Shown one piece after another: positions 42,965 to 50,471 of a stretch of 64,000 nucleotides of DNA (position 1 is its first letter; the number at the start of each line of letters is the position of its first letter). The notes beneath the pieces were generated by a model. It saw only the letters and a program-made list of their open reading frames with translations, was not told the DNA's origin and ran no database searches. This stretch comes from Candidatus Aenigmatarchaeota archaeon. GTDB lineage: Archaea; Aenigmatarchaeota; Aenigmatarchaeia; CG10238-14. The stretch covers positions 193,971-257,970 of the forward strand of contig JASEGC010000001.1 in NCBI GenBank assembly GCA_030018415.1, written 5' to 3'. The position numbers and the translations under genes are program-made.

Positions 42965-43867
42965 ATGAAAGGAAAAATGAGTTTTTTGATGAAAGGAATT
43001 TATCTCATACTTGTTATCATAACAATAGCAATAGTTTCTTTCCTAATCATAAATTATCATCGTGAATTAACGAGCGAAACGGAAAAACTTGATTTAAGAA
43101 CTCATGCTTTAAGAATCATCGACATATTATCTGGTTCTGAAAGATGTCTAGGGTTTCAGGATGAAGCAGGTATTGAGGGTAAAACTCTAAAATTGTCTCA
43201 CAATAAAATAATAGATTTAGATAAGTTGGAAAATTTTTCACAAACATTTTCAGAGTATGAACCAGACTGTGCAAGAGATTTTGAATATAGGTATAATATA
43301 AGAGTTAAAACCTTGCCAATAGATTTAGAAACAAAAGAGTGGGAAATAGAAGAAATTATCGAGTGTCGAGAGGTATGTTATCAACCAAAACCAGATTACC
43401 CACCAATCTGTTATGATGTTTGTGAAGTAGTAGGTGTTGATAAGTCAAAAGCCATCAATGTAAATATTCCTTCAGAAAGTTGGACTTTTGGTAATGGTGT
43501 ATTTTCCCAAGATAAAGCACTAACAGGAATGGTAAGGATTTCAACACCAGTTATAGTTCGTTATAATAAATCAGAATCTATGCCAGCTATTCTTTGGATA
43601 GATATTGCTGACGGAGAGTTAGAAAGATTCGCCAATGCAATCGATAAAAGTTGCCTAACTGGTGAAGAAGTTATTTCAGATTTACACTTCAATTATCCAG
43701 TATACAAAAAGGTAATAGATGAAAAAAATTATGTGTGTATGGAAATCAGAGAAACCACATGCCAAAGATTAGCTTGTAAAAAAGAAATTGAACTTAAAGA
43801 GATAAAAACACCCGGAAATTATAAGATAATAATAAAACCTGAGGAGATAATAAAGGTGATAATCTGA
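42965..43867 (+). CDS. Pilus-associated membrane-anchored protein
   Basis: 300 residues from ATG 42965; ATG 42980 or 42989 (MKGIYLILVIITIAIV, a class III-like start) are alternatives and may be the real signal. The hydrophobic helix is followed by a helical stalk (TEKLDLRTHALRIIDILSG) and an outer alpha/beta domain with nine or more cysteines. It resembles the gene at 16265 in layout and size, so each pilin cluster seems to have one such protein. The TGA stop overlaps the CTG start of the next gene. Confidence 0.55.
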   Translation: MKGKMSFLMKGIYLILVIITIAIVSFLIINYHRELTSETEKLDLRTHALRIIDILSGSERCLGFQDEAGIEGKTLKLSHNKIIDLDKLENFSQTFSEYEPDCARDFEYRYNIRVKTLPIDLETKEWEIEEIIECREVCYQPKPDYPPICYDVCEVVGVDKSKAINVNIPSESWTFGNGVFSQDKALTGMVRISTPVIVRYNKSESMPAILWIDIADGELERFANAIDKSCLTGEEVISDLHFNYPVYKKVIDEKNYVCMEIRETTCQRLACKKEIELKEIKTPGNYKIIIKPEEIIKVII

Positions 43868-44349
43868 GTAAAGGTCAAAGTATTGAATTATTTGAAATCT
43901 TAACACTTGTCATTGGTGTTACAATTTTAATGACACTGTCATACTACTTTCTAACGACCTCACAGGAAAAAATGACCCAGATTATAGTAGAAGAAAAAAA
44001 ATACAACAGTATACTAAACGATGTTACAGGATTTTTTTACAACAAAATTCCGATCATAGATAAAAACTTGGCTCAAGCACTAGGAGATTTTATACGATGG
44101 GGGGAAGACTCTCATGTTTTATACGGAAAATATTACGGGGGTTTGAACGTTAAAGAAATCATTGAAACTTATTTCAATTCAACTTTCGAGGATAGATGGC
44201 ATCTCGAGACCTCATACAATGGAACGAAATTTGATTTTGGATTTAAAATACCAGAAAACATGAGGTTGAGGACTTTTATAATCAAACTGCCTGTACCGAA
44301 AACTTTAACTGATGGAGAAGTGATAAACGTTGCATTCACACAATGGTAG
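43864..44349 (+). CDS. Class III prepilin-like protein with CTG start
   Basis: 161 residues when read from CTG 43864, giving a start region (M)SKGQSIELFEILTLVIG with the KG context, Glu and the complete hydrophobic helix. In frame there is no ATG, GTG or TTG between the stop at 43840 and ATG 43930, and the latter would cut the helix in half. AAAGGTGAT, complementary to the 16S rRNA 3' end, lies three bases before the CTG, and CTGA overlaps the preceding stop. The outer part is a small alpha/beta domain without cysteines. Probably a minor pilin. Confidence 0.6.
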   Translation: MSKGQSIELFEILTLVIGVTILMTLSYYFLTTSQEKMTQIIVEEKKYNSILNDVTGFFYNKIPIIDKNLAQALGDFIRWGEDSHVLYGKYYGGLNVKEIIETYFNSTFEDRWHLETSYNGTKFDFGFKIPENMRLRTFIIKLPVPKTLTDGEVINVAFTQW

Positions 44350-45502
44350 AAAGGCTCAATCAAGTTTAATAATTTTGCTCTCTATTGTAGCAATTTTTTT
44401 AATCTCGATGATTCTATTATTTTTCCAGACCGAAGCTTTAAAATCACGAATTATTAAAAGTATTCAGCTCTCTAGAGTTTCCAAATATTTAGATATAACA
44501 AAGGGCTTTACTAGGGAATCGGCTATTCTATCAACACACTCTGCATCTTATAACATAGCATACAAAGGTGGTCATAGTATAGAGGGTCCTAGAACGTGGG
44601 TCTGCAATGGTCCTTGGGCACCTAGCGTCGATGAAGTAAGATTTTTCTTAGGTAAAGAGACACTAGAATTTTTAAACAGGTACGTAGAAAATTATGACGT
44701 GGGTGATCCTATGATTTTTTTGAATAATTTCACTTGTGTCAATTATGATGTCGATGAGTCTTCGGTAATCTCAAGAAAAAATGATGAAAAATTTGATGTT
44801 GGGGCATTTGGCAGTGAAATTAAAGCAACATTTAAAGAAGACAATGTAACATCAAAAAATGAATTTGGTATTGAAATAGCGAGGGTTAGGTTTTGGTATA
44901 TGTACAGGATTTTTAGACAGTGGGCTGAAACTACAACCTTACCTCAAGACATATGCAACGGTCTTGGAATAATATGTGGATGCCCAATTGGGATGGATGA
45001 ATGTAGTGAACATTGTCCTTCCTTTCTAAGCTACTCTAAGGAGCAAGTCGAAAAAGCAAGACAATATCTTGAATCTTTGTTCAATGATCCTGAATACATT
45101 GAATGTTCTGCACTACTGAATTGTTGTAGATCGTCGCGTGGTTCTAATACAGATAGTATAGAGGCTTGTATAGATTGGGAACTCATGCCATGTGGTGGTT
45201 GTGCTAGGGAAATACCTGATGTTCTTTGTGGTGATTTGATCTTAAAGGGAGAAAAACCAAAAGTCGAACCGATTAGTATAAAAGGACCTACAGAACCGGG
45301 CGAAACAAGATTCCTCAGATTCAATGTCGGTGTGACAATATATTGGAAACATCCATGTTTATGCAAGTATCGATGTCCTGATGAAGACTGTCCAAAATGC
45401 ATCGATGAATGTGGGAATTATTGCATATTGAGCAGCGAACCTCGAGGTACAATAACAGCTACATTCAGCTGTGTCGACAAAAAATATTCCCTTTCAATAT
45501 AG
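44330..45502 (+). CDS. Large Cys-rich pilin-like protein
   Basis: 390 residues from TTG 44330, overlapping the preceding gene by 20 bases. The N terminus RKAQSSLIILLSIVAIFLIS is a pilin-like signal (basic residues, Ala/Gln/Ser, then helix). A helical stalk with LDITKGFTRESAILSTHSAS follows, then an outer domain with about 24 cysteines (for example CGCPIGMDECSEHC and DEDCPKCIDECGNYC). It closes the third pilin-like cluster, in the same place as the large Cys-rich proteins of the other clusters. A tip or adhesin role is inferred. Confidence 0.6.
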   Translation: MHSHNGRKAQSSLIILLSIVAIFLISMILLFFQTEALKSRIIKSIQLSRVSKYLDITKGFTRESAILSTHSASYNIAYKGGHSIEGPRTWVCNGPWAPSVDEVRFFLGKETLEFLNRYVENYDVGDPMIFLNNFTCVNYDVDESSVISRKNDEKFDVGAFGSEIKATFKEDNVTSKNEFGIEIARVRFWYMYRIFRQWAETTTLPQDICNGLGIICGCPIGMDECSEHCPSFLSYSKEQVEKARQYLESLFNDPEYIECSALLNCCRSSRGSNTDSIEACIDWELMPCGGCAREIPDVLCGDLILKGEKPKVEPISIKGPTEPGETRFLRFNVGVTIYWKHPCLCKYRCPDEDCPKCIDECGNYCILSSEPRGTITATFSCVDKKYSLSI

Positions 45503-45550
45503 ATATTAAAAAATAAGAATAGGATTTAAAAAATATATAATGTGTGTGAA

Positions 45551-46705
45551 ATGTTGATCGAAAAAAATTTGAAGAAGATAGCAATTTCGGTAATATTTGT
45601 AATTTTTTTATTAATTTATTTTGTCAGACTAGCAGAAGCACGTGATCTTTGGAGTACACCAAAACGGTTAACTGATGGAATTGCAGATGAGATATATCCA
45701 GCATTTTCTCCAGACAATAAAAAATTGGCCTATGTAGAACAGAGCAGAAAGGATGGAAAATATTTTTCTAACATTAAAATCATGAATGTAGATGGTAGTG
45801 AAAGTAAAACAATATTTTCAAGTTCTAAGTTGTTGGGAATATGTTCCATTAATGAAATTACAAATTTTTCTTCTTTAATCGTTAGTCGCCTAACTTGGTC
45901 TCCTGATGGAAAAAAAATCTCATTCAACACATTTTGTCGTTTACCTAATGAAGACAAAGTTGTTCAGATGGTAGTAATGAATGCAGACGGTACAAACCCA
46001 ATTATTCTTAAAGCAGGAGAGCATCCGGTCTTTTCTCCAGACGGGAAAAAAATAGCTTATCTCTACAAATCAAGCGCTTTAGTAAAAGGATGTCCAGAAT
46101 GCCCTAAATGTGGTAAACAATTATGGATTATGAACGTAGACGGTAGCAATGATCATATAATCTATAAAGAACCAGAAAACGGTACATTATTTTGGCCAGT
46201 CTTTTCTCCAGACGGGAAAAAAATAGTTTTTGGAGTTTGGAAAGAAAAAGATGAGATAAACGAACTATCAACATGGGACCTCTATTCTATAGATACTGAT
46301 GGTACCAATCTACTAAGGTTAACAAATGATCAAAGTTTTGATGGGTATCACGTTGTTAGCCCAGACGGTAAAGAAATTTTATTTATTTCAGCTAGAAGTG
46401 GTCCAACAGAATTGTGGACTATGTCTTTTAACGGCAGTGACCCAAGACAACTGACATTTTCCAAATCACTTAAAGCAAACGGTCTTAGTATTTCCCCAGA
46501 TGGGAAAAGAATAGCTTTTTCGATGAGTAACGATAAGACTGGTTTCGATATTTGGATGATGACTAAAGAAGCCGTCGCAGAAACAAAACCCCCAACGTAT
46601 GTAGAACCTATGTATATAATATCTTTAATTATTGTACTCTCCATAATTTTTATTGCTTTGATCAAACGGTTTTTATCCAAGCAATACAAAAAATCTGGAA
46701 GTTGA
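45551..46705 (+). CDS. TolB/PD40-type beta-propeller protein, membrane-anchored at both ends
   Basis: 384 residues from ATG 45551. A signal helix (ISVIFVIFLLIYFVRLAEA) is followed by at least five PD40 blades with the phrases FSPDNKKLAYV, WSPDGKKISF, FSPDGKKIAYL, FSPDGKKIVFG, VSPDGKEILFI and ISPDGKRIAFS, alternating with MNVDGS/MNADGT strands, a typical TolB-like six-bladed propeller. One loop has a CPECPKCGKQ zinc-like cluster. A C-terminal membrane helix (about residues 345-370) and basic tail follow. It is probably a surface protein-interaction platform; no peptidase domain is attached. Confidence 0.75.
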   Translation: MLIEKNLKKIAISVIFVIFLLIYFVRLAEARDLWSTPKRLTDGIADEIYPAFSPDNKKLAYVEQSRKDGKYFSNIKIMNVDGSESKTIFSSSKLLGICSINEITNFSSLIVSRLTWSPDGKKISFNTFCRLPNEDKVVQMVVMNADGTNPIILKAGEHPVFSPDGKKIAYLYKSSALVKGCPECPKCGKQLWIMNVDGSNDHIIYKEPENGTLFWPVFSPDGKKIVFGVWKEKDEINELSTWDLYSIDTDGTNLLRLTNDQSFDGYHVVSPDGKEILFISARSGPTELWTMSFNGSDPRQLTFSKSLKANGLSISPDGKRIAFSMSNDKTGFDIWMMTKEAVAETKPPTYVEPMYIISLIIVLSIIFIALIKRFLSKQYKKSGS

Positions 46706-46808
46706 AGATCAAGAATAAACATTTAAAAGTTTAACCAATAAAAGAATATAAAGAAAAACTGTTACGCATTGATTCCAACAATCATGCTCTAAAACAGGAG
46801 GTGTAGGA

Positions 46809-47138
46809 ATGGCAGCAAAAAAAACAGAAGAGGTAAAGGAAGTAAAAGAGGTCAAGGGAAGTAAAAGACTTGCCGATAACGTAGTGTTTGTAGGAAGAAA
46901 ACCCACGATGTCTTACGTCCTGGCAGTGATAACCCAATTCACTGAAGGCTTGAAAGAAGTCCACATTAAGGCAAGGGGGAGGTCGATTTCAAGAGCAGTA
47001 GATGTTGCGGAGATCGTCAGAAATCGTTTCCTTGGGGATGCCAAGGTAAATAGCATCAACATCGGGACTGAGGAAAGAGAGGTTGAAGAGGGGAACAAGA
47101 TCAACGTCTCCACGATCGACATAAAATTAGTCAAGTAA
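46809..47138 (+). CDS. albA: Alba chromatin protein
   Basis: 109 residues, preceded by the strong site GGAGGTG at 46797-46803. The central part follows the Alba family: [18 protein letters not shown], the [20 protein letters not shown] helix with the Lys/Arg residues that bind nucleic acid, then [17 protein letters not shown] and the final beta strand [10 protein letters not shown]. The N terminus has an extra Lys/Glu/Val-rich 20-residue tail ([14 protein letters not shown]). Alba coats DNA and RNA in archaea; it strongly supports an archaeal source. A T-rich terminator follows. Confidence 0.92.
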   Translation: MAAKKTEEVKEVKEVKGSKRLADNVVFVGRKPTMSYVLAVITQFTEGLKEVHIKARGRSISRAVDVAEIVRNRFLGDAKVNSINIGTEEREVEEGNKINVSTIDIKLVK

Positions 47139-47146
47139 CTCCTCTT

Positions 47147-47163
47147 CCTTTTTCTCTTTTTTT
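47147..47163 (+). terminator. T-rich archaeal terminator after alba
   Basis: Directly after the alba stop comes CTCTTCCTTTTTCTCTTTTTTT, read here from 47141 in pieces of T5 and T7. Such T-tracts end archaeal transcription without a stem. Confidence 0.45.
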
Positions 47164-47199
47164 CGATGGTTTTATTAGTCTGAAGAATAAATTGATGTT

Positions 47200-47835
47200 A
47201 TGAACTTCATGAAAGAAAATGAACGTTTAGTTGAACACTTGATATCAGTAGGAGCTTTGAAGACGCCCAGAATAATAGAAGCCTTCAAAAAAATACCACG
47301 ACACTTGTTTGTCAGAGAAGAGTATCTTTCTCATGCTTACGATGATATTCCTCTACCTACTTACTGTGGACAAACGATTTCTCAACCCTACACGGTTGCT
47401 GTAATGACCGAAGCTTTAGATCCAAAACCAGGAGAAAAAATCCTTGAAATAGGTGCAGGTTCTGCTTGGCAAGCCGCCTTATTAGCTTATTGCGTCGGAA
47501 AAAAAGGAAAAGTCATAACAGTTGAGCTTGAGAAAACTCTAGTCGATTTCGCGAAAAAAAATCTGAAAAAATTCATCTTCAAACTAAACGTCGAAGTTAT
47601 CTGTGCCGATGGAAAAAAAGGTTATGAAAAGGAGGCTCCGTACGACAAATGTATCATAACAGCAGGTTGTAATGAAATCCCAAGACCAGTCTTAAATCAA
47701 ACGAAGGTTGGTGGAAAAATTGTTGCTCCTGTGAATGATTTTTTTGGTCAAAGAATGATGGTTATCGATAAGATTTCTGAGAAAGAGTTCAAGAAGAAAG
47801 ATTTGGGTTCTTTTGTGTTTGTTCCTTTGAGATGA
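47200..47835 (+). CDS. pcm: Protein-L-isoaspartate O-methyltransferase
   Basis: 211 residues. Family landmarks are FKKIPRHLFVREEYLSHAYDD (in part), the GQTISQPYTVAVMTEAL segment that binds the isoaspartyl peptide, the SAM-binding glycine-rich loop EIGAGSAWQAALLAY, the acidic VELEK at the end of strand 2, and KVGGKIVAPVND. It repairs damaged aspartyl and asparaginyl residues using SAM. It stands alone between alba and a small membrane gene. SAWQ replaces the usual SGYQ in the loop, which is a mild variation. Confidence 0.9.
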   Translation: MNFMKENERLVEHLISVGALKTPRIIEAFKKIPRHLFVREEYLSHAYDDIPLPTYCGQTISQPYTVAVMTEALDPKPGEKILEIGAGSAWQAALLAYCVGKKGKVITVELEKTLVDFAKKNLKKFIFKLNVEVICADGKKGYEKEAPYDKCIITAGCNEIPRPVLNQTKVGGKIVAPVNDFFGQRMMVIDKISEKEFKKKDLGSFVFVPLR

Positions 47836-47889
47836 TCAAAGAATACGATCAAGAAGAAACTCTGCTATTGCTGGAAGTGAAGCAAGCAC

Positions 47890-48021
47890 CTAATTCCAAT
47901 TAAAAACCCAGATTAAACCGATGATGAATATTATTATCGCTTTCCAGGGGATTATACCGAATGAAAAGAATACGAGAATTACATCAGATGCAGTCAATAA
48001 AATCACGAAAAGAATTATCAT
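47890..48021 (-). CDS. Small membrane protein overlapping its upstream neighbour
   Basis: 43 residues from ATG 48021, in a frame shifted relative to the gene at 47984-48313 and overlapping its 3' end by 38 bases. It has two hydrophobic segments (ILFVILLTASDVILVFF and IIIFIIGLIWVFNW). Either it is a separate coupled membrane peptide or it is the frameshifted C-terminal end of the upstream membrane protein. I cannot decide between them. Confidence 0.4.
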   Translation of the reverse strand: MIILFVILLTASDVILVFFSFGIIPWKAIIIFIIGLIWVFNWN

Positions 48022-48313
48022 CGATGCCGAGTTTACCGAAACCCATTGCGTTTAGACCGAACAAAATTATTACTAAAAATATTCTGCCGACTATTTTACT
48101 AACGTCTACAATTGGTGTAGAAGGAATGAGGGGGAAAGTAATTAGATCTAAGGCAAGAATGAATAAAATTATTCTTAATGGCAAATCAATAGGAATTATG
48201 CCAGAAACTGCACAGAGAAACATTACCAGTGCAACCATGTTACGTTTTGTAAAAAATATCTCAAAACCAATGAGTGAAATGCCTAAAAATATTAAGAAAA
48301 TTTCCGCGTTCAT
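47984..48313 (-). CDS. Multi-span small membrane protein
   Basis: 109 residues from ATG 48313 (an upstream TTG at 48355 is possible). It has three or four hydrophobic segments: AEIFLIFLGISLIGFEIFF, MVALVMFLCAVSGIIPI, LRIILFILALDLITF and ISIVGRIFLVIIL-like, then a short polar end. The order of helices resembles part of NfeD-like or other small archaeal integral proteins, but no signature is clear. Its polar end (DDNSFRDFIDCI) may result from a frameshift, since another frame continues with membrane character. Confidence 0.45.
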   Translation of the reverse strand: MNAEIFLIFLGISLIGFEIFFTKRNMVALVMFLCAVSGIIPIDLPLRIILFILALDLITFPLIPSTPIVDVSKIVGRIFLVIILFGLNAMGFGKLGIDDNSFRDFIDCI

Positions 48314-48452
48314 GTCGTTCAGAGGGCTTTGGCAAAGGGAAAAATAAAGCAGCAACTAATATTATTGCACCGATTATTCTTTTTATTGTGCCCCTCATTA
48401 GAACCACTGGTAGTCTATTTCTTAATTTGTCATTCCAATTTAAAAACTAGGA

Positions 48453-48589
48453 TGGGGTCGTTGGGATTTGAACCCAAGATTGCGGGTTTCTTCTATCATC
48501 TTGAAATCAACGCTCCACGAATTAACTGGAGCCCGCCGTGTTTTTGTGCAAAGTTTCGTGCAAAGCATACCAAGCTATACTACGACCCC
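48453..48589 (-). tRNA. tRNA-Trp (CCA) with two apparent introns
   Basis: On the minus strand the acceptor pair GGGGTCG/CGACCCC, D stem GTAT/ATGC with loop AGCTTGGT, anticodon stem GCGGG/CCCGC, and T arm TTGGG-TTCAAAT-CCCAA are all present, with discriminator A. The anticodon loop is split: CTCCAG, 38 extra bases, then A, giving the mature loop CTCCAGA with anticodon CCA and the intron at the canonical 37/38 site. A further 27 extra bases lie between the D stem and the anticodon stem, containing TTTGCAC twice. Removing both leaves a normal 72-base tRNA. The canonical intron is convincing; the exact limits of the second are not resolved. Confidence 0.8.
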
Positions 48590-48600
48590 GATTTTTGAAT

Positions 48601-48810
48601 TCATTTTAATATAAAAATTTTAAACAAACCACCTTTACCAGATTTTATTTCTTTTGTTTTATCTGATAAATGTTTTGCTAATAAATAACTTACTGTACTC
48701 TTGGATAACCCAGTTTCTCTTGAAATCTCAGAGACATAAGTCCCCTCTGTGTGTTTTTTTAAACAATTTAAAATAGTTTGTATTTTATTTTCATTTATTT
48801 TTCTAACCAT
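48601..48810 (-). CDS. Small winged-helix regulator
   Basis: 69 residues. It has the helix-turn-helix pattern IQTILNCLKKHTEG-TYVSEISRETGLSKSTVSYLL and a basic wing KEIKSGKGGLFKIFIL. It is divergent from the LAGLIDADG endonuclease gene at 48864, with two similar palindrome-like sites between the starts, so it may repress that gene and itself. Confidence 0.65.
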   Translation of the reverse strand: MVRKINENKIQTILNCLKKHTEGTYVSEISRETGLSKSTVSYLLAKHLSDKTKEIKSGKGGLFKIFILK

Positions 48811-48814
48811 TATT

Positions 48815-48871
48815 GAACATATGTACAGTTAAGTTTAAATATTAAAAAAACAATTTTGTACGTATGTACAG
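48815..48871. promoter_or_regulatory. Divergent control region with two related TGTAC-type sites
   Basis: GAACATATGTACAG (48815-48828) and TGTACGTATGTACAG (48857-48871) share ATGTACAG and are partly palindromic. They flank an A-rich stretch with a TTTAAATATT TATA-like element and lie next to both divergent starts; the second site includes the endonuclease ATG. Likely operator for the winged-helix protein. Confidence 0.45.
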
Positions 48872-49484
48872 TAATAAATTACAGCTTGGAATAATACCAG
48901 AAAATAATATTGGAATGACAATTTGCAAGTTATGTGGTGCATTAGCAGCAGACGGCACAATTTATAAACAAAATAAATTCTGGAACAATTATCCAGTTTC
49001 TTCTTATTATTTTGAGATCACAGACGAGTGGTATGATAATGTCTTGTTAGTTTCAGAATGGGTCTTTAAATTACTTGGTAGGAAGGGATCTATTAAGCCT
49101 CATAAAGGTGGGTTCAGATTTAGAATAGGAAGTAGAATTTTAGTTGAATATTTAGTTAGTTTAGGCCAACCCTATGGGAAAAAATCTGAAACAGTATTCA
49201 TACCAAACAAAATTTTTATGATGGGCAATGACTTTTTATTGGCTTATATTACAGGTGTGTTAATGTTTGATGGCACTGTAAAACTTGATGGAACAATAGA
49301 ATTTTCAACGATAAGTAAAAAATTGCGTGATCAAATCGTAGCAGTATTAAAAATGAATAGTGTGAAAATAAAGACGTTTAAGCTAAAATTCGAAAGATGG
49401 TCTAATAAATGGAAATATGGTTTTACAGCAAATCATTCGATTTTTTTCTTAGCATTCTTGAAGGCCCGAAGAAAGAAAAATTAA
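48864..49484 (+). CDS. LAGLIDADG homing endonuclease, frame broken near the 3' end
   Basis: 206 residues. Two LAGLIDADG motifs are visible: LCGALAADGTIYK (about residues 23-35) and ITGVLMFDGTVK (about residues 128-140), each with the acidic residue at the expected place (Asp in ADG and FDG). Between and after them are the beta-strand repeats of the fold. The frame ends early in FFLAFLKARRKKN. Beyond a run of seven T (49440-49447) the +2 frame continues with SILEGPKKEKL..., so one T appears to be missing and the full protein would be about 297 residues. It is not inside an intron or intein here. Confidence 0.7.
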   Translation: MYSNKLQLGIIPENNIGMTICKLCGALAADGTIYKQNKFWNNYPVSSYYFEITDEWYDNVLLVSEWVFKLLGRKGSIKPHKGGFRFRIGSRILVEYLVSLGQPYGKKSETVFIPNKIFMMGNDFLLAYITGVLMFDGTVKLDGTIEFSTISKKLRDQIVAVLKMNSVKIKTFKLKFERWSNKWKYGFTANHSIFFLAFLKARRKKN

Positions 49485-49753
49485 ATTTAATAAGAAAAGG
49501 TAAAGAAATGGGTATTAAAGGGCTACTAAAACTCTTTCCAGAAAGAGGTCACTCAAAGGGACCGATTCTCAAAGAAATCTATAACCAGCTATCGCATAAC
49601 TATTGGATGTCTTTTAAAGAATTGAAAAGAAATATTGAAGAAACATTAAAAATTAAAACCCATAGAAACACAATATTGCTATATTTAAATCTATTGGTCA
49701 AAAGTAAAATAATGATAAGAACTAGGAAGGGGTGCTACAAAATTGTTAAATGA
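49409..49753 (+). pseudogene. C-terminal part of the LAGLIDADG protein in the shifted frame
   Basis: The frame open from 49409 becomes coding-like after the T-run at 49440: SILEGPKKEKLNLIRKG, then a winged-helix-like region (ILKEIYNQLSHNYWMSFKEL, THRNTILLYLNLLVKSKIM and a basic wing). Restoring one T joins it to the endonuclease. If translated alone it could begin at ATG 49508. Its stop overlaps the TTG start of the cis-prenyltransferase gene. Confidence 0.5.
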
Positions 49754-50470
49754 AAACTTAATTATCCCAAAGCACGTGGCTGTGATCTTAGATGGAAAGG
49801 CTGTTTGAGCCCCATAAATAGGAGATGGGCCGCTAAACACAATTTAAAGCCATGGGAAGGGCATAGGTTTGGCTGCAAAACTTTTGACCAATTTCTGGAC
49901 TGGTGCCTGGCGTTAAACATACAGCAAGTTTCTGCTTATGTTCTTTCGACCGAGAACTTGAATAGACCAAGGAAAGAAGTCGTAGAAATCCTTAAACTGC
50001 TAAAACACGAGCTGGACAGGTTCGAGACAGAAAGAGCTGCTAAAATAGATAAATATGAGATTAGAGTTAGGTTCTGTGGCGATTTTAGTAAACTGTCCAA
50101 TAGTCTCGTTAAAATTATGAGAAGGATAATGAGAAAAACTGAAAAATACAACAAAAAATTCTTGAATATTTTGATCGCTTATGGTGGACGTTATGAATTG
50201 ACTAACGCGGTTAAAAATTTAGTCAGAGAGGCTTTAAAGAAAAGAATTAAGATCACAGAGAAAACTATAGAAGAAAAGTTACTCATTTCTGGGGATGTTG
50301 ACCTGGTAATCCGCACGGGAGGTATGCCTAGATTATCTAACCTCCTGCCGTGGCAAACGACGTACGCAGAGATCTTTGTTACCCAAACGCTCTGGCCCGA
50401 CTTCACAAAAAGAGAACTAATCAAAGCAATAAAATGGTTCAACAACGTGAAAAGAAACTTCGGAAGATGA
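49743..50470 (+). CDS. uppS: Cis-prenyltransferase (undecaprenyl-diphosphate synthase family), gene split by a 20-base intron
   Basis: Exon 1 (49743-49797) starts at TTG after GGAAGGGGTG and reads LIIPKHVAVILDG. Exon 2 (49818-50470) continues NRRWAAKHNLKPWEGHRFG. Joined, they give 235 residues with the signature HVAVILDGNRRWA intact, including the catalytic Asp, plus STENLNRP, ILIAYGGRYEL, DLVIRTGGMPRLSNLLPWQ and YAEIFVTQTLWPDF. Without removal of 49798-49817 the protein would stop at a TGA inside the insert. The enzyme condenses IPP onto allylic diphosphates to make the polyprenyl carrier for glycan and N-glycosylation. GGR follows after one base. Confidence 0.85.
49798..49817 (+). other. 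Probable bulge-helix-bulge mRNA intron (20 bases)
   Basis: Around the insert the RNA folds as ATGG (49792-49795) paired with CCAT (49812-49815), forming a four-base central helix. Three-base bulges AAA lie at 49796-49798 and AAA at 49816-49818. The inner stem is GGCT/AGCC with loop GTTTG (49799-49811), and an outer stem TCTTA/TAGGA lies beyond one unpaired G. Symmetrical cutting in the bulges joins GAT GGA A to AT AGG and restores the D-G-N-R-R-W codons exactly. This is the archaeal tRNA-splicing endonuclease motif, here in a protein-coding gene. Confidence 0.75.
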
Positions 50471-50471
50471 G

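Noticed and set aside
47961-48347. Plus-strand basic open frame opposite the small membrane protein
   Set aside because: The minus strand gives sensible membrane helices; the plus frame is its shadow, with unusual Lys/Ile/Met composition.
48329-48598. Plus-strand open frame across the tRNA-Trp region
   Set aside because: It covers the tRNA and its introns on the other strand and has no protein features.
49743-49817. Frame break in uppS as a simple sequencing indel
   Set aside because: A 20-base insert with complementary arms, two identical three-base bulges and exact restoration of the signature motif is unlikely to be a random error, though resequencing would settle it.
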